Assembly (NCBI GenBank): GCA_028279885.1
Contig: JANQMX010000064.1
Location: forward strand, 117,695-181,694
Reading direction: 5' to 3'
Source: Rhodovibrionaceae bacterium
GTDB lineage: Bacteria; Pseudomonadota; Alphaproteobacteria; Kiloniellales; DSM-21159
DNA length: 64,000 bases
Numbering within the stretch: the first letter of the stretch is position 1; every line of letters begins with the position of its first letter. Below, piece by piece: positions 9,822 to 19,189 of this stretch. Under the pieces are notes generated by a model. The model was not told the DNA's origin. It did no database searches and was given only the letters and a program-made list of their open reading frames with translations. The position numbers and the translations under genes are program-made.

Positions 9822-9850
9822 GGCGCACCTGTTTCTGTTGGAGACGGAAG

Positions 9851-10216
9851 ATGAAGTCATGTCTCATCGTAGATGATTCCAAGGTCGTGCGCATGGTGGC
9901 GCGCAAGATTCTGGAAGGTTTCAATTTCGACATTGCCGAGGCCGAAGACGGCCAGAAGGCGCTGGACCATTGTCGGGCCAGCATGCCGGATGCGGTTCTG
10001 CTCGATTGGAACATGCCGGTGATGAGCGGCATCGAGTTTCTGCGCGCGCTGCGCGCCATGGACGTTGCCGATCAGCCGGTGGTCGTTTTCTGCACAACGG
10101 AAAACGACATGAAACACATTCAGGATGCCATTCAGGCCGGCGCCAACGAGTACATCATGAAGCCCTTCGACAGCGAGATCATCCAGTCGAAGTTCACTCA
10201 GGTCGGTTTGATCTAA
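9851..10216 (+). CDS. cheY: Chemotaxis response regulator CheY
   Basis: Single-domain receiver of 121 aa. It has the acidic pair VDDS near the N terminus, phospho-acceptor Asp52 in LLDWNMPVMSG, the Thr of CTTEND and the Lys of MKPF, all expected of an active receiver. There is no output domain, so it should act by binding the flagellar motor switch or by draining phosphate from CheA. It follows cheW by 29 nt, with a GGAGACGGAAG ribosome site just before the ATG. Confidence 0.95.
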   Translation: MKSCLIVDDSKVVRMVARKILEGFNFDIAEAEDGQKALDHCRASMPDAVLLDWNMPVMSGIEFLRALRAMDVADQPVVVFCTTENDMKHIQDAIQAGANEYIMKPFDSEIIQSKFTQVGLI

Positions 10217-10277
10217 GGGCGGGGTCCGGCTTCTCCATTGCGCCGGTCATCATCCAAACCCCGTCTAGGCAGCAGGC

Positions 10278-11399
10278 ATGGCACAAACGCAAGAACCCAT
10301 CGAAGTCATGTTGGTCGACGATTCCGCGGTGATACGCGGGCTTCTGTCGCGCACGCTCGAGAAAGATCCGCAGATTGCCGTGGTTGCCTCCGTCGCCAAC
10401 GGCAAGATGGCGATCGACAGCCTCAAGCGTCGGCCGGTGGACGTCATCGTTCTCGACATCGAAATGCCGATCATGGACGGGCTCGAGGCTCTGCCCAAGC
10501 TGCTGGCAACGCAGCCTGGCGTACAAATCATCATGGCCTCGACACTGACCCGGCGAAACGCCGACATCAGCCTGCAGGCCCTACGCATGGGGGCGTCGGA
10601 TTACATTCCGAAGCCGACCGCCAATTCCGAAATCCATTCCTCCGATGTCTTCGGCCGAGAGCTGACGGACAAGGTCAAGGCGCTTGGCGCAGTTGCGCGC
10701 CGCAGCCGTCCGGCCGGCTCGCGACCAGCCACAGCGGCGCGCGCCGTGCGCACGCCGGCTCGACCGGCCGCGCCTCAGCAGACCAAAGAGTTATCGCTGC
10801 GGCCGCTCAACAATCTTTTCTCGCCGGAGATCATCGCCATCGGGTCCTCGACCGGAGGGCCGCAAGCGCTGGCCAAGTTCTTCAGCGGACTACCGGCCAT
10901 GCGCCAGCCCATTCTGATTACTCAGCACATGCCGGCGACGTTCACCGCGCTTTTGGCCGAGCACCTGGACAAAGTAACGCCCATGACGTGCCGCGAGGCG
11001 ACCGAGGGCGACCGGCTCGTCGGCGGTGAGATCCTGATTGCGCCCGGGGGTCGTCACATGACGGTGGAGGAGGCGAACGGCGAGCGGGTCATTCGTTTGA
11101 AGGACACGCCGCCTGAGAACTACTGCCGACCGTCGGTCGATCCGATGCTGCGCAGCCTCATACCGCTGTTCGGTAGCCGCATTCTGGTGGTGATCCTAAC
11201 GGGAATGGGGGCCGACGGCTGTAAGGGCTCCGAGCAGGTGGTCAAGAGTGGCGGGGTCGTCGTGGCCCAGGACGAAGCAAGCTCCGTCGTATGGGGAATG
11301 CCCGGTGCCGTAGCAACGCAGGGACTCTGCTCGGCGGTCGTGCCGCTTGGGGATATGGCAAATGTTGTACGTAAGCTAGTTATGAGGTCCGCCGCATGA
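10278..11399 (+). CDS. cheB: Protein-glutamate methylesterase/glutamine deamidase CheB
   Basis: Adaptation enzyme, 373 aa, that removes methyl groups from chemoreceptors. The receiver domain (1-125) has phospho-acceptor Asp60 in VIVLDIEMP. A basic, Ala/Pro-rich linker (about 140-170) joins it to the methylesterase domain, where the Ser of GSSTGGPQ (190/191), the His of TQHMP and the Asp of TGMGADG form the catalytic triad. The last four bases (ATGA) overlap the cheR start, so the opposing enzymes are made together. Confidence 0.96.
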   Translation: MAQTQEPIEVMLVDDSAVIRGLLSRTLEKDPQIAVVASVANGKMAIDSLKRRPVDVIVLDIEMPIMDGLEALPKLLATQPGVQIIMASTLTRRNADISLQALRMGASDYIPKPTANSEIHSSDVFGRELTDKVKALGAVARRSRPAGSRPATAARAVRTPARPAAPQQTKELSLRPLNNLFSPEIIAIGSSTGGPQALAKFFSGLPAMRQPILITQHMPATFTALLAEHLDKVTPMTCREATEGDRLVGGEILIAPGGRHMTVEEANGERVIRLKDTPPENYCRPSVDPMLRSLIPLFGSRILVVILTGMGADGCKGSEQVVKSGGVVVAQDEASSVVWGMPGAVATQGLCSAVVPLGDMANVVRKLVMRSAA

Positions 11400-12235
11400 A
11401 CCCGAGCGATTTCGAACTGATTGCCGGGCTTCTCAAGCAGCGCTCCGGTCTGGTGCTGACGCCGGACAAGGGCTATCTGCTGGAGAGCCGCTTGAGCTCC
11501 GTGGCGCGACGCTGGGACTTCAAGAGCTTCGAAGAGATGGTCCAGTCCATCCGCGCCAAGCGCGATGAGAAGCTGCTGAGTGAAATCACCGAGGCGATGA
11601 CGACCAACGAGTCGTTCTTCTTCCGTGACACCAAGCCCTTCGATCAGTTCCGCGACCTCGTTTTGCCGCACCTTCTGACAGCGCGCGCGGCGAAGCGGAG
11701 CTTCCGTATCTGGTCGGCAGCCTGCTCGACCGGTCAGGAACCCTATTCATTGGCCATGCTGCTGAAAGAGGCGGAGAGCAAACTGGCCGGCTGGCGCATC
11801 GAGATCATCGCCACCGATCTCTCCAACGAAGTGCTGGATAAGGCCAAAGAGGGCCTCTATACGCAGTTCGAAGCTCAGCGCGGCCTGCCCATCACCCTGC
11901 TGATGAAGTACTTCACCCAGGCCGGCGACCACTGGCAGATTTCGCCAGAGCTGCGCAAGATGATCACCTTCAAGACCTTCAATCTACTGGAGAGTCCGGC
12001 CTCGCTCGGCCAGTTCGACGTGATCTTCCTGCGCAACGTGCTGATCTACTTCGATCCGCCGACGAAAGGCAAAATCCTCGAAGGCATGTCGCGCCAGTTG
12101 GCAAGCGACGGGTTTCTCTATCTTGGCGGTGCGGAGACCGTTCTCGGCGTCTCCGACAAGTTCAAGCCCAAGCAAGGGCAGCGCGGCATCTACGAATTGA
12201 GCCAGACCGAGGGCGCCCTGGCCGCCGCCAGCTAA
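11396..12235 (+). CDS. cheR: Chemoreceptor glutamate methyltransferase CheR
   Basis: SAM-dependent methyltransferase of 279 aa that methylates receptor glutamates. It shows the N-terminal helical domain with the MTTNESFFFRD motif, the SAM-binding segment IWSAACSTGQEPYSLAM, the acidic IIATDLS strand and the FDVIFLRNVLIYFD motif. No C-terminal TPR extension is present, as in short CheR proteins. It is the last gene of the che operon and converges with the PAS_5 gene 12 nt downstream. A chemoreceptor gene is present at 34.2 kb in this window. Confidence 0.95.
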   Translation: MNPSDFELIAGLLKQRSGLVLTPDKGYLLESRLSSVARRWDFKSFEEMVQSIRAKRDEKLLSEITEAMTTNESFFFRDTKPFDQFRDLVLPHLLTARAAKRSFRIWSAACSTGQEPYSLAMLLKEAESKLAGWRIEIIATDLSNEVLDKAKEGLYTQFEAQRGLPITLLMKYFTQAGDHWQISPELRKMITFKTFNLLESPASLGQFDVIFLRNVLIYFDPPTKGKILEGMSRQLASDGFLYLGGAETVLGVSDKFKPKQGQRGIYELSQTEGALAAAS

Positions 12236-12247
12236 CGGACAGTTGCT

Positions 12248-12793
12248 CTAGCTCCAGGACGCGCAGCCGCAGAGCCAGCCGACCTCGCCGCTATCGTTGG
12301 CGAGGGGCAGAACGACACCTGACGCTCTCCGTTTCAGCCCGATGGTACTGGAGTACTGCAGGCGATAGTAGACAGGCGATGCGGTGAGGCGCGCTTCGTC
12401 AAGCACTCTGCGCAAGGCGTCCGCGCTTGGGTTCTGCGCTTCGACCTCAGAGAGGCAGCGTCCTCGGAGGTCGGCGCCGTACTCCCTCTCGTGCAGGCTC
12501 CCGAAGATGCGCCAACGGTAGTCCTCACCCCCCGAAATCGCCTCCAGCAGCACAATCGACGGCAAAAGCTTGGCACCGAGCGCCACGGGGTCGAGTGATT
12601 GCCGAACGGGAGGGTCGCCGGGCCAGGAGTTCCAAAGCGCCGCAAGGGACCGTGCGGCATCGAACTGGACATCACGACGAATGTCGGACTCGCTGAAGGT
12701 GACCAGCGCCTCTGCGAACCCGGGTTGCTGCGCCATTGCGGCGAGGGAAGCCTGTAGCTGCGCGGCCCCCTTCCGGGTGTCCTTGTTGTTCAT
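12248..12793 (-). CDS. PAS_5-family sensory-domain protein
   Basis: A 181-aa protein with a single PAS-like domain of the type common as stand-alone proteins in Rhodospirillales (LWNSWPGDPPVRQSLDP, then LLPSIVLLEAI and YRWRIFGSLHEREYG). The usual end of this family, with VLPLANDSGEVGWL and a terminal Cys-rich tail, is visible. No catalytic or DNA-binding domain is attached, so the function is unknown; a ligand-binding or accessory signalling role is inferred. It converges with cheR and is 194 nt from the cyclase stop. Family assignment is from recall of the motif pattern. Confidence 0.7.
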   Translation of the reverse strand: MNNKDTRKGAAQLQASLAAMAQQPGFAEALVTFSESDIRRDVQFDAARSLAALWNSWPGDPPVRQSLDPVALGAKLLPSIVLLEAISGGEDYRWRIFGSLHEREYGADLRGRCLSEVEAQNPSADALRRVLDEARLTASPVYYRLQYSSTIGLKRRASGVVLPLANDSGEVGWLCGCASWS

Positions 12794-12987
12794 CGTTCGC
12801 TCGGTCGTTTCCTTGGCCTCGCGTTACGCGTGCGAGCAGCGGGCGGAGTCGGCCTCCGAGCACTCTCGATAACTAATAAGGTCTTTGCAAAAAAATGCTG
12901 AAATTTCAAGGTGGATGAGCGATTCGTTCTCCGTCCGCGTCCTGGGGTGTCGAAAAAGGCGTAAGCCGGAAGAGTCGTGGCCGCTCG

Positions 12988-15186
12988 CTACACCCGCTCT
13001 TCCAGGCGTTGTCCGGCCAGGGAAAGCTCGCGCTCGCCATACACCTGGTACAGCCGCGTAACCGCAAAGGGCTCCGCCAGGCGCTTGCAGGCTGCGCGCG
13101 CTTGCTCGACGGCCTCCCCATCGCCTGCGGCAAAGGCATCCAACAGCTGCTGATGGGAGCGCCGCAGTTCCTTGAAGCCTTCGCTCCTGGCGACGCTCTC
13201 GTCGCCCAGCAGGGTGTAGACTCGCGTCGTGCCCGACTTGCCGCGCAGCTGGATGGCATCGACCTCCAGCAGGGCCATATCGGCCACCTGCTTGGCGGTG
13301 TCCTCGCCGATGAGAATGCGCACGCCGAAGCTCTTGGTCTGGCCCTCGATGCGGGAGGCGACATTCACTACATCGCCGATCACCGAGTAGTTGAAGCGCT
13401 GACGGGAGCCCATGTTGCCGACCAAACAGGCGCCCGTGTTGATGCCGACCCCGAAGTTGAGCGGTTGCGCGAGGCCTTGAAGCGGACCTTCCCGCTGGGT
13501 GAGTTCGGCGTTGAGCCTGTCGAGCGCGCGCGACATGGCGAGCGCCGCCAGACAGGCGTCGCGCACATGCGTATCGTCGGCGACGGGGGCATTCCAAAAG
13601 GCCATGATGGCATCGCCGATGTACTTATCGATGGTCCCGTTGTACTCCAGGATGGCCGTCGTCATGGCCGTCAGGTACTCGTTGAGCAGCGCGGTCAGGG
13701 CCTGCGGGTCGCTCAACGGCCCCTCCGACAATGTGGTGAAGCCGCGAATATCGCTGAACATGATCGTCATGGTGCGCAACTCGCCGCCCAGTCGGACCTG
13801 CGCCGGGTCTTCGGCAAGGCGGTCGACCATGACCGGGGAGAGATAGTGGCTGAAGACCTTGCGCACCTGGTGGCGCCGTCTCTCCTCTATGCCGTACTTC
13901 AGTGTGATGAGGATCAGGAAGATCGCCAGTGTGGAGAGCGCCGGGACGACGCCGTCAATGACGAGCCCCTCGTAGGTATAGAGGTACCAGCTTGACAGCA
14001 GCACGGCGGCGGTGCTGACCAGCAGCAGGACCACGCTCCACTTGGCATCGATCAGCGGCACGAGGACGATCAGCAGACCGCCAATCACTACGACGAAAAG
14101 AAGCTCTGCGGCGATAGCGTAGTTGGGGCTGACGATGTGCTCCTGTGCCAGAATGGTCTCCAGAAGCTGCGCGTGCAGTTCCACGCCGGGGATGGCCGGG
14201 TGGAGTGGCGTCACCCAGATGTCGCTCAAAGCCGTCGCCGAGGTGCCGAGGAGCACCAGCCGCCCGGCGAGGCGCGTACGGTCGACCTCGCCGTTTAAGA
14301 CGTCGGTTGCCGAAACGTATCGCCGGGCATCCGTCTCCGAGAGGTTGAGCCAGATACGCCCGTTGCGATCCACCGGAATGGCCATCTGTTGGATGATCAC
14401 GCTTTCGAGGCCCGCTTCGTTGCTGCGCGCTGCGATGCTCTGTTCGCCGGTTGCGACACGGAGCATTTCCAGCGTCAGGCTCGGCTGGATGCTGTCGCCG
14501 ACCCGGGCAAGCGCGGGAACCCGCCGTATCAGGCCGTCGGGCTCGGGCACGACCGAGATTAGGCCGAGGCCACGGGCCGAGGCCTCGAGCACGGGCAGAT
14601 TGCGGATCATGTCGTCGAAGCCGAAGAGGTAGCGGCTGGGGTCGCCGCCGATGAAAGCGACCGAGGGTGACCGCATCGGCATCTCGTCGTCGGACGAGAT
14701 GATGTCTTTGTGTCCGGATTGGCCGAGCACGATGCGGCTGCGCTTCAGGGTCTCGGCCAGCCGTTCCTCGTTGCTCGGCTGGACGCGCAGGCGGTTCGCC
14801 GCCGCCGGGTCAATCGGCTCGACGAACCTGGCGATTTGAGCCGGAGACAGTCGGTCCGCTTCGCTGAAGATCATGTCCACGCCGATGACCGCCGCTCCAT
14901 ACTGCACCAGACGGTCCAGCAGTTCAGCGATCAGCGTGCGCGGCCAGGGCCACTGCCCGTGCTGCTCCAGGCTCCGATCGTCGATATCCACGATCAGGAC
15001 GGGGAAACTGTAGTCTTCCTCGAGCGTCCGCGGCGACAGCTCGGTATAGATGTCCGTTGCCTTGAGCCGCAGCACCTGCAAGGCCACAGGGTCAGCCAAG
15101 CGCAGTGCCAACATTCCGATCAGGACGATGAGCCCGGCCAGCGGCAGGACCCAGCGCGCCGACAGGCGTCTCACGCGCCTGAACAT
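12988..15186 (-). CDS. CHASE2-domain class III adenylate/guanylate cyclase
   Basis: Membrane receptor cyclase, 732 aa. An N-terminal membrane anchor (about 12-30) leads to a periplasmic CHASE2 domain (about 45-345), three membrane helices (about 355-430), and a cytoplasmic cyclase domain (about 470-650). The metal-binding Asp residues are present (FSDIRGF, Asp479; KYIGDAIMAF, Asp525) and so is the GDVVNVASRIEG motif. Lys650 in LRGKSG fits the adenine-selecting lysine, so cAMP is the likely product. A 70-aa tail follows with TPR-like helices. It is monocistronic and transcribed away from the che operon. Cyclases of this architecture are often present in several copies in Rhodospirillales. Confidence 0.9.
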   Translation of the reverse strand: MFRRVRRLSARWVLPLAGLIVLIGMLALRLADPVALQVLRLKATDIYTELSPRTLEEDYSFPVLIVDIDDRSLEQHGQWPWPRTLIAELLDRLVQYGAAVIGVDMIFSEADRLSPAQIARFVEPIDPAAANRLRVQPSNEERLAETLKRSRIVLGQSGHKDIISSDDEMPMRSPSVAFIGGDPSRYLFGFDDMIRNLPVLEASARGLGLISVVPEPDGLIRRVPALARVGDSIQPSLTLEMLRVATGEQSIAARSNEAGLESVIIQQMAIPVDRNGRIWLNLSETDARRYVSATDVLNGEVDRTRLAGRLVLLGTSATALSDIWVTPLHPAIPGVELHAQLLETILAQEHIVSPNYAIAAELLFVVVIGGLLIVLVPLIDAKWSVVLLLVSTAAVLLSSWYLYTYEGLVIDGVVPALSTLAIFLILITLKYGIEERRRHQVRKVFSHYLSPVMVDRLAEDPAQVRLGGELRTMTIMFSDIRGFTTLSEGPLSDPQALTALLNEYLTAMTTAILEYNGTIDKYIGDAIMAFWNAPVADDTHVRDACLAALAMSRALDRLNAELTQREGPLQGLAQPLNFGVGINTGACLVGNMGSRQRFNYSVIGDVVNVASRIEGQTKSFGVRILIGEDTAKQVADMALLEVDAIQLRGKSGTTRVYTLLGDESVARSEGFKELRRSHQQLLDAFAAGDGEAVEQARAACKRLAEPFAVTRLYQVYGERELSLAGQRLEERV

Positions 15187-15311
15187 GCCTTGGTCCCGAT
15201 CGCTGCGGCCAGCCAGGCCGCGCCTTTGGTCATCTGGTCTCGCCGTTTGGCCTCGCCCATCGGCACAGCCTAGCGAGATCAGCGGCCTCTCGCACCCTCG
15301 TTCTGTGAAGG

Positions 15312-17330
15312 CTAAAGCCGGGTCAGATGCCGTGGGCGGCCCCAGTTGCGCGCCTGCTCGGCGCAGCGCTCGACATCCTCCTCCAGCATCAGCCCCTCGG
15401 CGACCAGACGTTCGGCGGCGGCGCGCACTGCCGCGACGTAGTCTTCGGGCGTTGCATAGCGCTCTTGGACGGCGCGGCGCGGGTCGTTGGTGAAGCTGCG
15501 TTCCTCCACCGTGTCCGGGAAGGGAATGTAGCTGCCGGTGAACTCGTGGTTTGCGCCGGTGCCGAAGCCGGGCGCCCGCACGTTCCAGCCGGTGTAGGTG
15601 CCGAGCGGCGCCTGCACCATGGGCGCACGTACGCCGGCACTGTCGTTGCCGTCTTCGTCGACAGCGGGAACCATGATGGCATAACCGTCGGCATCGACGA
15701 CGTCCGGCGGCTGTTTGGTGAGCAAGCCCTTCTCGACATCGGGGCCGAAGTCGAACAGCGGCAGGCTGGCCGGGCCAGTCGTCAGGGCCACGCCGGCAAT
15801 GCTCGGAAAGTTTGCCTTCCAGTCGTCGTAGCTTTGCAGCGTACCGTCACTGCGCTTCGGAATGCGCGAGTCCGGCGGCGATGTGCCGTCGCTGGCCCAG
15901 CGGTCCATGGCATCCAGCATGGCGCGGAACAGCATGGAGGTCTGCACCGGATTGACGAAGTGCTGGCAAACACCTTTGCGCGGCGCCCCGATCATCGGGT
16001 CGGCGAAGTGCTGGGAGCTCGACCACATGTAGACCCGCACACCCTCGGGCTGAGCGAGATCGTTGCCTTGGGTATCGGTGTGGACCAGGGAGCCCTTGCG
16101 CTGCCAGTACTCGGAGGCGGTTTGCGTGTGGAGGATGAGCGGGTCGCTCTCTGGCCGCTTCAGGATGGCGTCGGTCTTGCCGGTCAGGTGGTCGGTGGTC
16201 TCGGCGTAGGAGAAGGGAAAGCGGTCGGCGATGTTGAAGTGGTCTTCGTACTGCTGGCCGGCCGGCGAGACGATGCTGGCAAAGCGGTGGTTCATCCACA
16301 TCAGCCCGGCGCCGGAGACGTGCGGCAGCAGGCCGTCGAAGACCTTCCGGCCTTTCGCATCGACGTTGAAGCCGTTGTAGACGAAGTCGCGGATGCTGCG
16401 CCCGGTCTGCGAGCGGCCCCAGCCGTAGGCCTTCTCGATGGGACCGAGCGGATTGGCAACCCCGGCCGCGTCGCTGTCCTCATGCTTCAGAAAGGCAATC
16501 AGATCGCGCACGGTTGTGTGGCCCAAGCCGCCGACGATGGGGTCGCGCGCTTGGTAGACGATCTCGTAGATCCAGCCGGGCTCGAAGCCGTTCGGCAGGT
16601 AGACGTGGGTGTCCGAGGGGGCGATGCCGATCTCCGCAGCCGCACCTTCACCGGCGACGCCGAAGCCGGCGAGCACCTGGGCGAACTGCCAGCGCTCAGG
16701 CGCGATCTCGATGCGCGGGTCGTTGGGATAGCGGCGCTTGGTCAGGCGCGCTTTCGTGGTGTCGAGAGATACGGTCGGATAGCTGCGGGTCGAGGCGCGG
16801 CCGGAGAGCGGATAGCAGAAGGTCAGGCTTTCCGGGATGAACTCCTGCCGCACCACACCGGTGATGGGCCCGCCGTTGTCGGTGACCGTCGGTACGTCGA
16901 GCACGACACGGTCGTTGCCCGGCAGCAGGTCCGCTTCCCAGGCGCTCCAAACAAAGCTGTAGCCGCGGCGGAAGAGATAGCCATTGCCGGCATGCTCCGG
17001 CCTGCGCGGGTCGTTGGAGCCGGTGGCGTCGTTGAAGAACTGCAGCGCACGAAGGTTCCCTCGGTTGCCCCAGTCGTAGAAGATCCGCCGGTTGCCACGC
17101 GCCGGATCGAGCGGTTTGAGGATGAGGACGTCGCTGGCGAACTCGACCTTGCCGTCGGCGTTCCGCGGTGCCTTGTCGAGATCGACGATGCCGGCTTGGG
17201 CGGCGGCGTCCGGGTCGACGGCATGGAGAGCGCGGCCGCGCAGGCGCTCATAGGGCCCGCTATCGCCGAAGCTCAGACCGTCGGCGAAGGCCGTCCGCTG
17301 ACTTATCTCCAAGGTGATGTCGTTCGTCAT
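15312..17330 (-). CDS. Large alpha/beta-hydrolase domain protein (Abhydrolase_10-like)
   Basis: A 672-aa protein resembling the alpha/beta hydrolase domain family that includes uncharacterised esterase-like proteins. Recognisable stretches are FDGLLPHVSGAG, a GWGRSQTGR nucleophile-elbow-like segment (Gly-Trp-Gly-Arg-Ser-Gln-Thr-Gly) and YASPEDY-like C-terminal sequence. There is no evident signal peptide. The ATG is directly preceded by a GGCGGAG ribosome site. The neighbouring Gfo/Idh oxidoreductase ends 45 nt upstream on the same strand, so the two may be co-transcribed. Substrate is unknown; I infer hydrolysis of an ester or lactone only from the fold. Confidence 0.7.
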   Translation of the reverse strand: MTNDITLEISQRTAFADGLSFGDSGPYERLRGRALHAVDPDAAAQAGIVDLDKAPRNADGKVEFASDVLILKPLDPARGNRRIFYDWGNRGNLRALQFFNDATGSNDPRRPEHAGNGYLFRRGYSFVWSAWEADLLPGNDRVVLDVPTVTDNGGPITGVVRQEFIPESLTFCYPLSGRASTRSYPTVSLDTTKARLTKRRYPNDPRIEIAPERWQFAQVLAGFGVAGEGAAAEIGIAPSDTHVYLPNGFEPGWIYEIVYQARDPIVGGLGHTTVRDLIAFLKHEDSDAAGVANPLGPIEKAYGWGRSQTGRSIRDFVYNGFNVDAKGRKVFDGLLPHVSGAGLMWMNHRFASIVSPAGQQYEDHFNIADRFPFSYAETTDHLTGKTDAILKRPESDPLILHTQTASEYWQRKGSLVHTDTQGNDLAQPEGVRVYMWSSSQHFADPMIGAPRKGVCQHFVNPVQTSMLFRAMLDAMDRWASDGTSPPDSRIPKRSDGTLQSYDDWKANFPSIAGVALTTGPASLPLFDFGPDVEKGLLTKQPPDVVDADGYAIMVPAVDEDGNDSAGVRAPMVQAPLGTYTGWNVRAPGFGTGANHEFTGSYIPFPDTVEERSFTNDPRRAVQERYATPEDYVAAVRAAAERLVAEGLMLEEDVERCAEQARNWGRPRHLTRL

Positions 17331-17375
17331 CTCCGCCCTTCCTTTGTCGGGTTCTGTTTTCGGGTTTGGATTCTT

Positions 17376-18350
17376 CTACTTGCCGGGCTGCAGCGTGGCC
17401 TCGACCAGCGCTTGCACAGCCAAGGCCTCGCGGAAGTCGGGCATGCTGTGGGCTTCGCCGCGGTACCAGCGGCCCAGGTTCTCCAGCATGCGGCGATAGC
17501 CGTCCTGGCGCGGGTCAGCGATCTCGGTCAGCTGCGCTTCCCATCCCTGGCCGCGGTTTATGCTGAGGCGATTCCAGTCGGACAGGCGATAGGCCGCTTG
17601 GCTGCCCCAGATCGTGAATTCCACTCTGTCCGCGGTGCTGGAAGCCGGGCCCCCGACACCGCCGGCAAAGGTCACGGGAATGCCGCTGCAGTCGAAGAGT
17701 GCCAAGCTCTGGCGTTCCGCCGAGACGTCGTCGTCCGGGTAGCGGTTGATCGCCTCGACCAGCCGGGTTTCGCCGAACAGCTTGCGAGTCAGGAAGGCGT
17801 AGTGGGAGAAGGTCTCCCGCACGAAGCCACCCTGATCGCGCTGGCTCAACCAGGCGGCTGGCTCTTGCCAGTCGCGCGGCCACTGGCAGAAGTGCAGGCG
17901 AATGTCGACCGCCTCCACGGTGCCGATGGCGCCATCCTTCAGGGCCGACACCATCGCCTCGACCGCTGCCGCTTCGGCGAAGGGAAAATTGACCGCCGTC
18001 TTGATATCGCCGGCCTCGACCGCGTCGACCAAGGCCCGGCTTTCCGGTAGATCGACGCCGAGCGGCTTCTCACAAAAGATCGGCTTGCCGGCACGGAGGG
18101 CGGCGAGGCCATGGTCTTTGTGATAGGTCGGCGGGCAGGCAATGTAGACGATGTCCGTCTCCGCACTCTCGATTGCGGCCTGCGCCGACTCGGCGATCGA
18201 CAGGGCTGGGAGAGCTTCGTGAAATCGTCGGCAGGCCTCGCTGTCGGGGTCCCAACCCAAAGAGGGACGAAAGCCGCCGTAGCGCCGCATGCTCTCCAGC
18301 ATGCGGTGGCCCATGACCCCCAGTCCGATGAATGCGACACCCGGCTCCAC
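17376..18350 (-). CDS. Gfo/Idh/MocA-family oxidoreductase
   Basis: NAD(P)-dependent oxidoreductase, 324 aa. The Rossmann motif GVAFIGLGVMGHRM is at the very N terminus, and the ICEKPLG-like motif (IFCEKPLGVDLPES) contains the conserved Glu-Lys-Pro of this family. The best start is GTG at 18350, because a GGAGGA ribosome site sits 4 nt upstream and the protein then begins just before the dinucleotide fold; an open extension to 18542 has no support. Likely acts on a sugar, inositol or related polyol, but the substrate cannot be named. It lies upstream of the hydrolase gene on the same strand. Confidence 0.82.
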   Translation of the reverse strand: MEPGVAFIGLGVMGHRMLESMRRYGGFRPSLGWDPDSEACRRFHEALPALSIAESAQAAIESAETDIVYIACPPTYHKDHGLAALRAGKPIFCEKPLGVDLPESRALVDAVEAGDIKTAVNFPFAEAAAVEAMVSALKDGAIGTVEAVDIRLHFCQWPRDWQEPAAWLSQRDQGGFVRETFSHYAFLTRKLFGETRLVEAINRYPDDDVSAERQSLALFDCSGIPVTFAGGVGGPASSTADRVEFTIWGSQAAYRLSDWNRLSINRGQGWEAQLTEIADPRQDGYRRMLENLGRWYRGEAHSMPDFREALAVQALVEATLQPGK

Positions 18351-18547
18351 AGGTTCCTCCGGCTTCGAATTGACCAAGCCTCGTGTTCTATCTCTCCCGT
18401 CCCTAGGCGGCGAGTCACTAGTCGGCGAACGGCATGGCAGGATTGCGAAATGTGAAACTCGGCGAAGCCGCCTGGCTGAATTTTGTCCGAAAGTCGATGG
18501 GTCAGAGTGGTTCCATCCGAGCGAGAAACGCTTTAGTCTCACCGGTG

Positions 18548-19159
18548 ATGCAACAGAGCTGCCGCTACGGATCGCTATTGATCAGGCGCTTGCCCATGCT
18601 CGCGGTCGCAGGCCTGCTTCTCGTGCTGTTCGCGAGTGCGAGCCTGGCGCAGCGCGACAACGTGGTGGCCCGGGCCAGCCTCTATAAGCCGCTTCAGTTC
18701 GGCTTTCCCTATTCCATACGTCTCTATGAAGACACCCGGGCCGGCCGCATCGCCGTCGAAGCGCTGACGGAGGAACTCCAAGGCAAGGGCGTGTTCATCG
18801 ACCCCGAAGGCGCCTTCCGCATCGACCTGTCCGTCGAACGGGTCAGCGCCGCTTTCGATCAGGCCGGCGGCGACCTCGGCTATGTCGGCACCGGCGAGCG
18901 GGGTCTGGAGCTGACCATGAACATCTGGTCTTCGCGGCAGGATTCGCTGCTTGGCGGCCGCCAGCAGAAGGGCCGTACAACCTCCGAGCCGCTCATCCAT
19001 CTCAACGCCATCGTGCGCGACAACGAGACCAGAGAAGTGATCTGGCAGGGCGATGCGCTGGCGCCAATCGTGCGTGCCGACGAGGAGGGCGCTGCCCTGG
19101 AGGCAGCCGAGGCCATGGCCCAGGTCTTCGGCAAATCGGCGACCTACCCCGAAGAGTAG
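18548..19159 (+). CDS. Exported protein of unknown function
   Basis: About 203 aa when started at the ATG at 18548, which places a classical signal peptide at the N terminus (basic RYGSLLIRRLP, hydrophobic LAVAGLLLVLFASA, cleavage after SLAQ). The mature part is soluble, with pairs of short strands such as YSIRLYEDTR and RIDLSVERVSAAF, and WSSRQDSLLGGRQQ. The upstream extension to 18434 would bury the signal peptide and is not favoured. It is divergent from the Gfo/Idh gene and convergent with phaC. I do not recognise the family; periplasmic location is the only inference. Confidence 0.6.
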   Translation: MQQSCRYGSLLIRRLPMLAVAGLLLVLFASASLAQRDNVVARASLYKPLQFGFPYSIRLYEDTRAGRIAVEALTEELQGKGVFIDPEGAFRIDLSVERVSAAFDQAGGDLGYVGTGERGLELTMNIWSSRQDSLLGGRQQKGRTTSEPLIHLNAIVRDNETREVIWQGDALAPIVRADEEGAALEAAEAMAQVFGKSATYPEE

Positions 19160-19189
19160 AACAGCCAGCGTCGCAGGCCGCAGCTCAGA

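Noticed and set aside
15327..18050. Very long + strand frame (about 900 codons) over the hydrolase and Gfo/Idh genes
   Set aside because: It spans two well-supported minus-strand genes, has no ribosome site and a biased composition.
18351..18542. Longer N terminus for the Gfo/Idh protein
   Set aside because: The added residues do not resemble the family, and the GTG at 18350 has a strong ribosome site just before the Rossmann fold.
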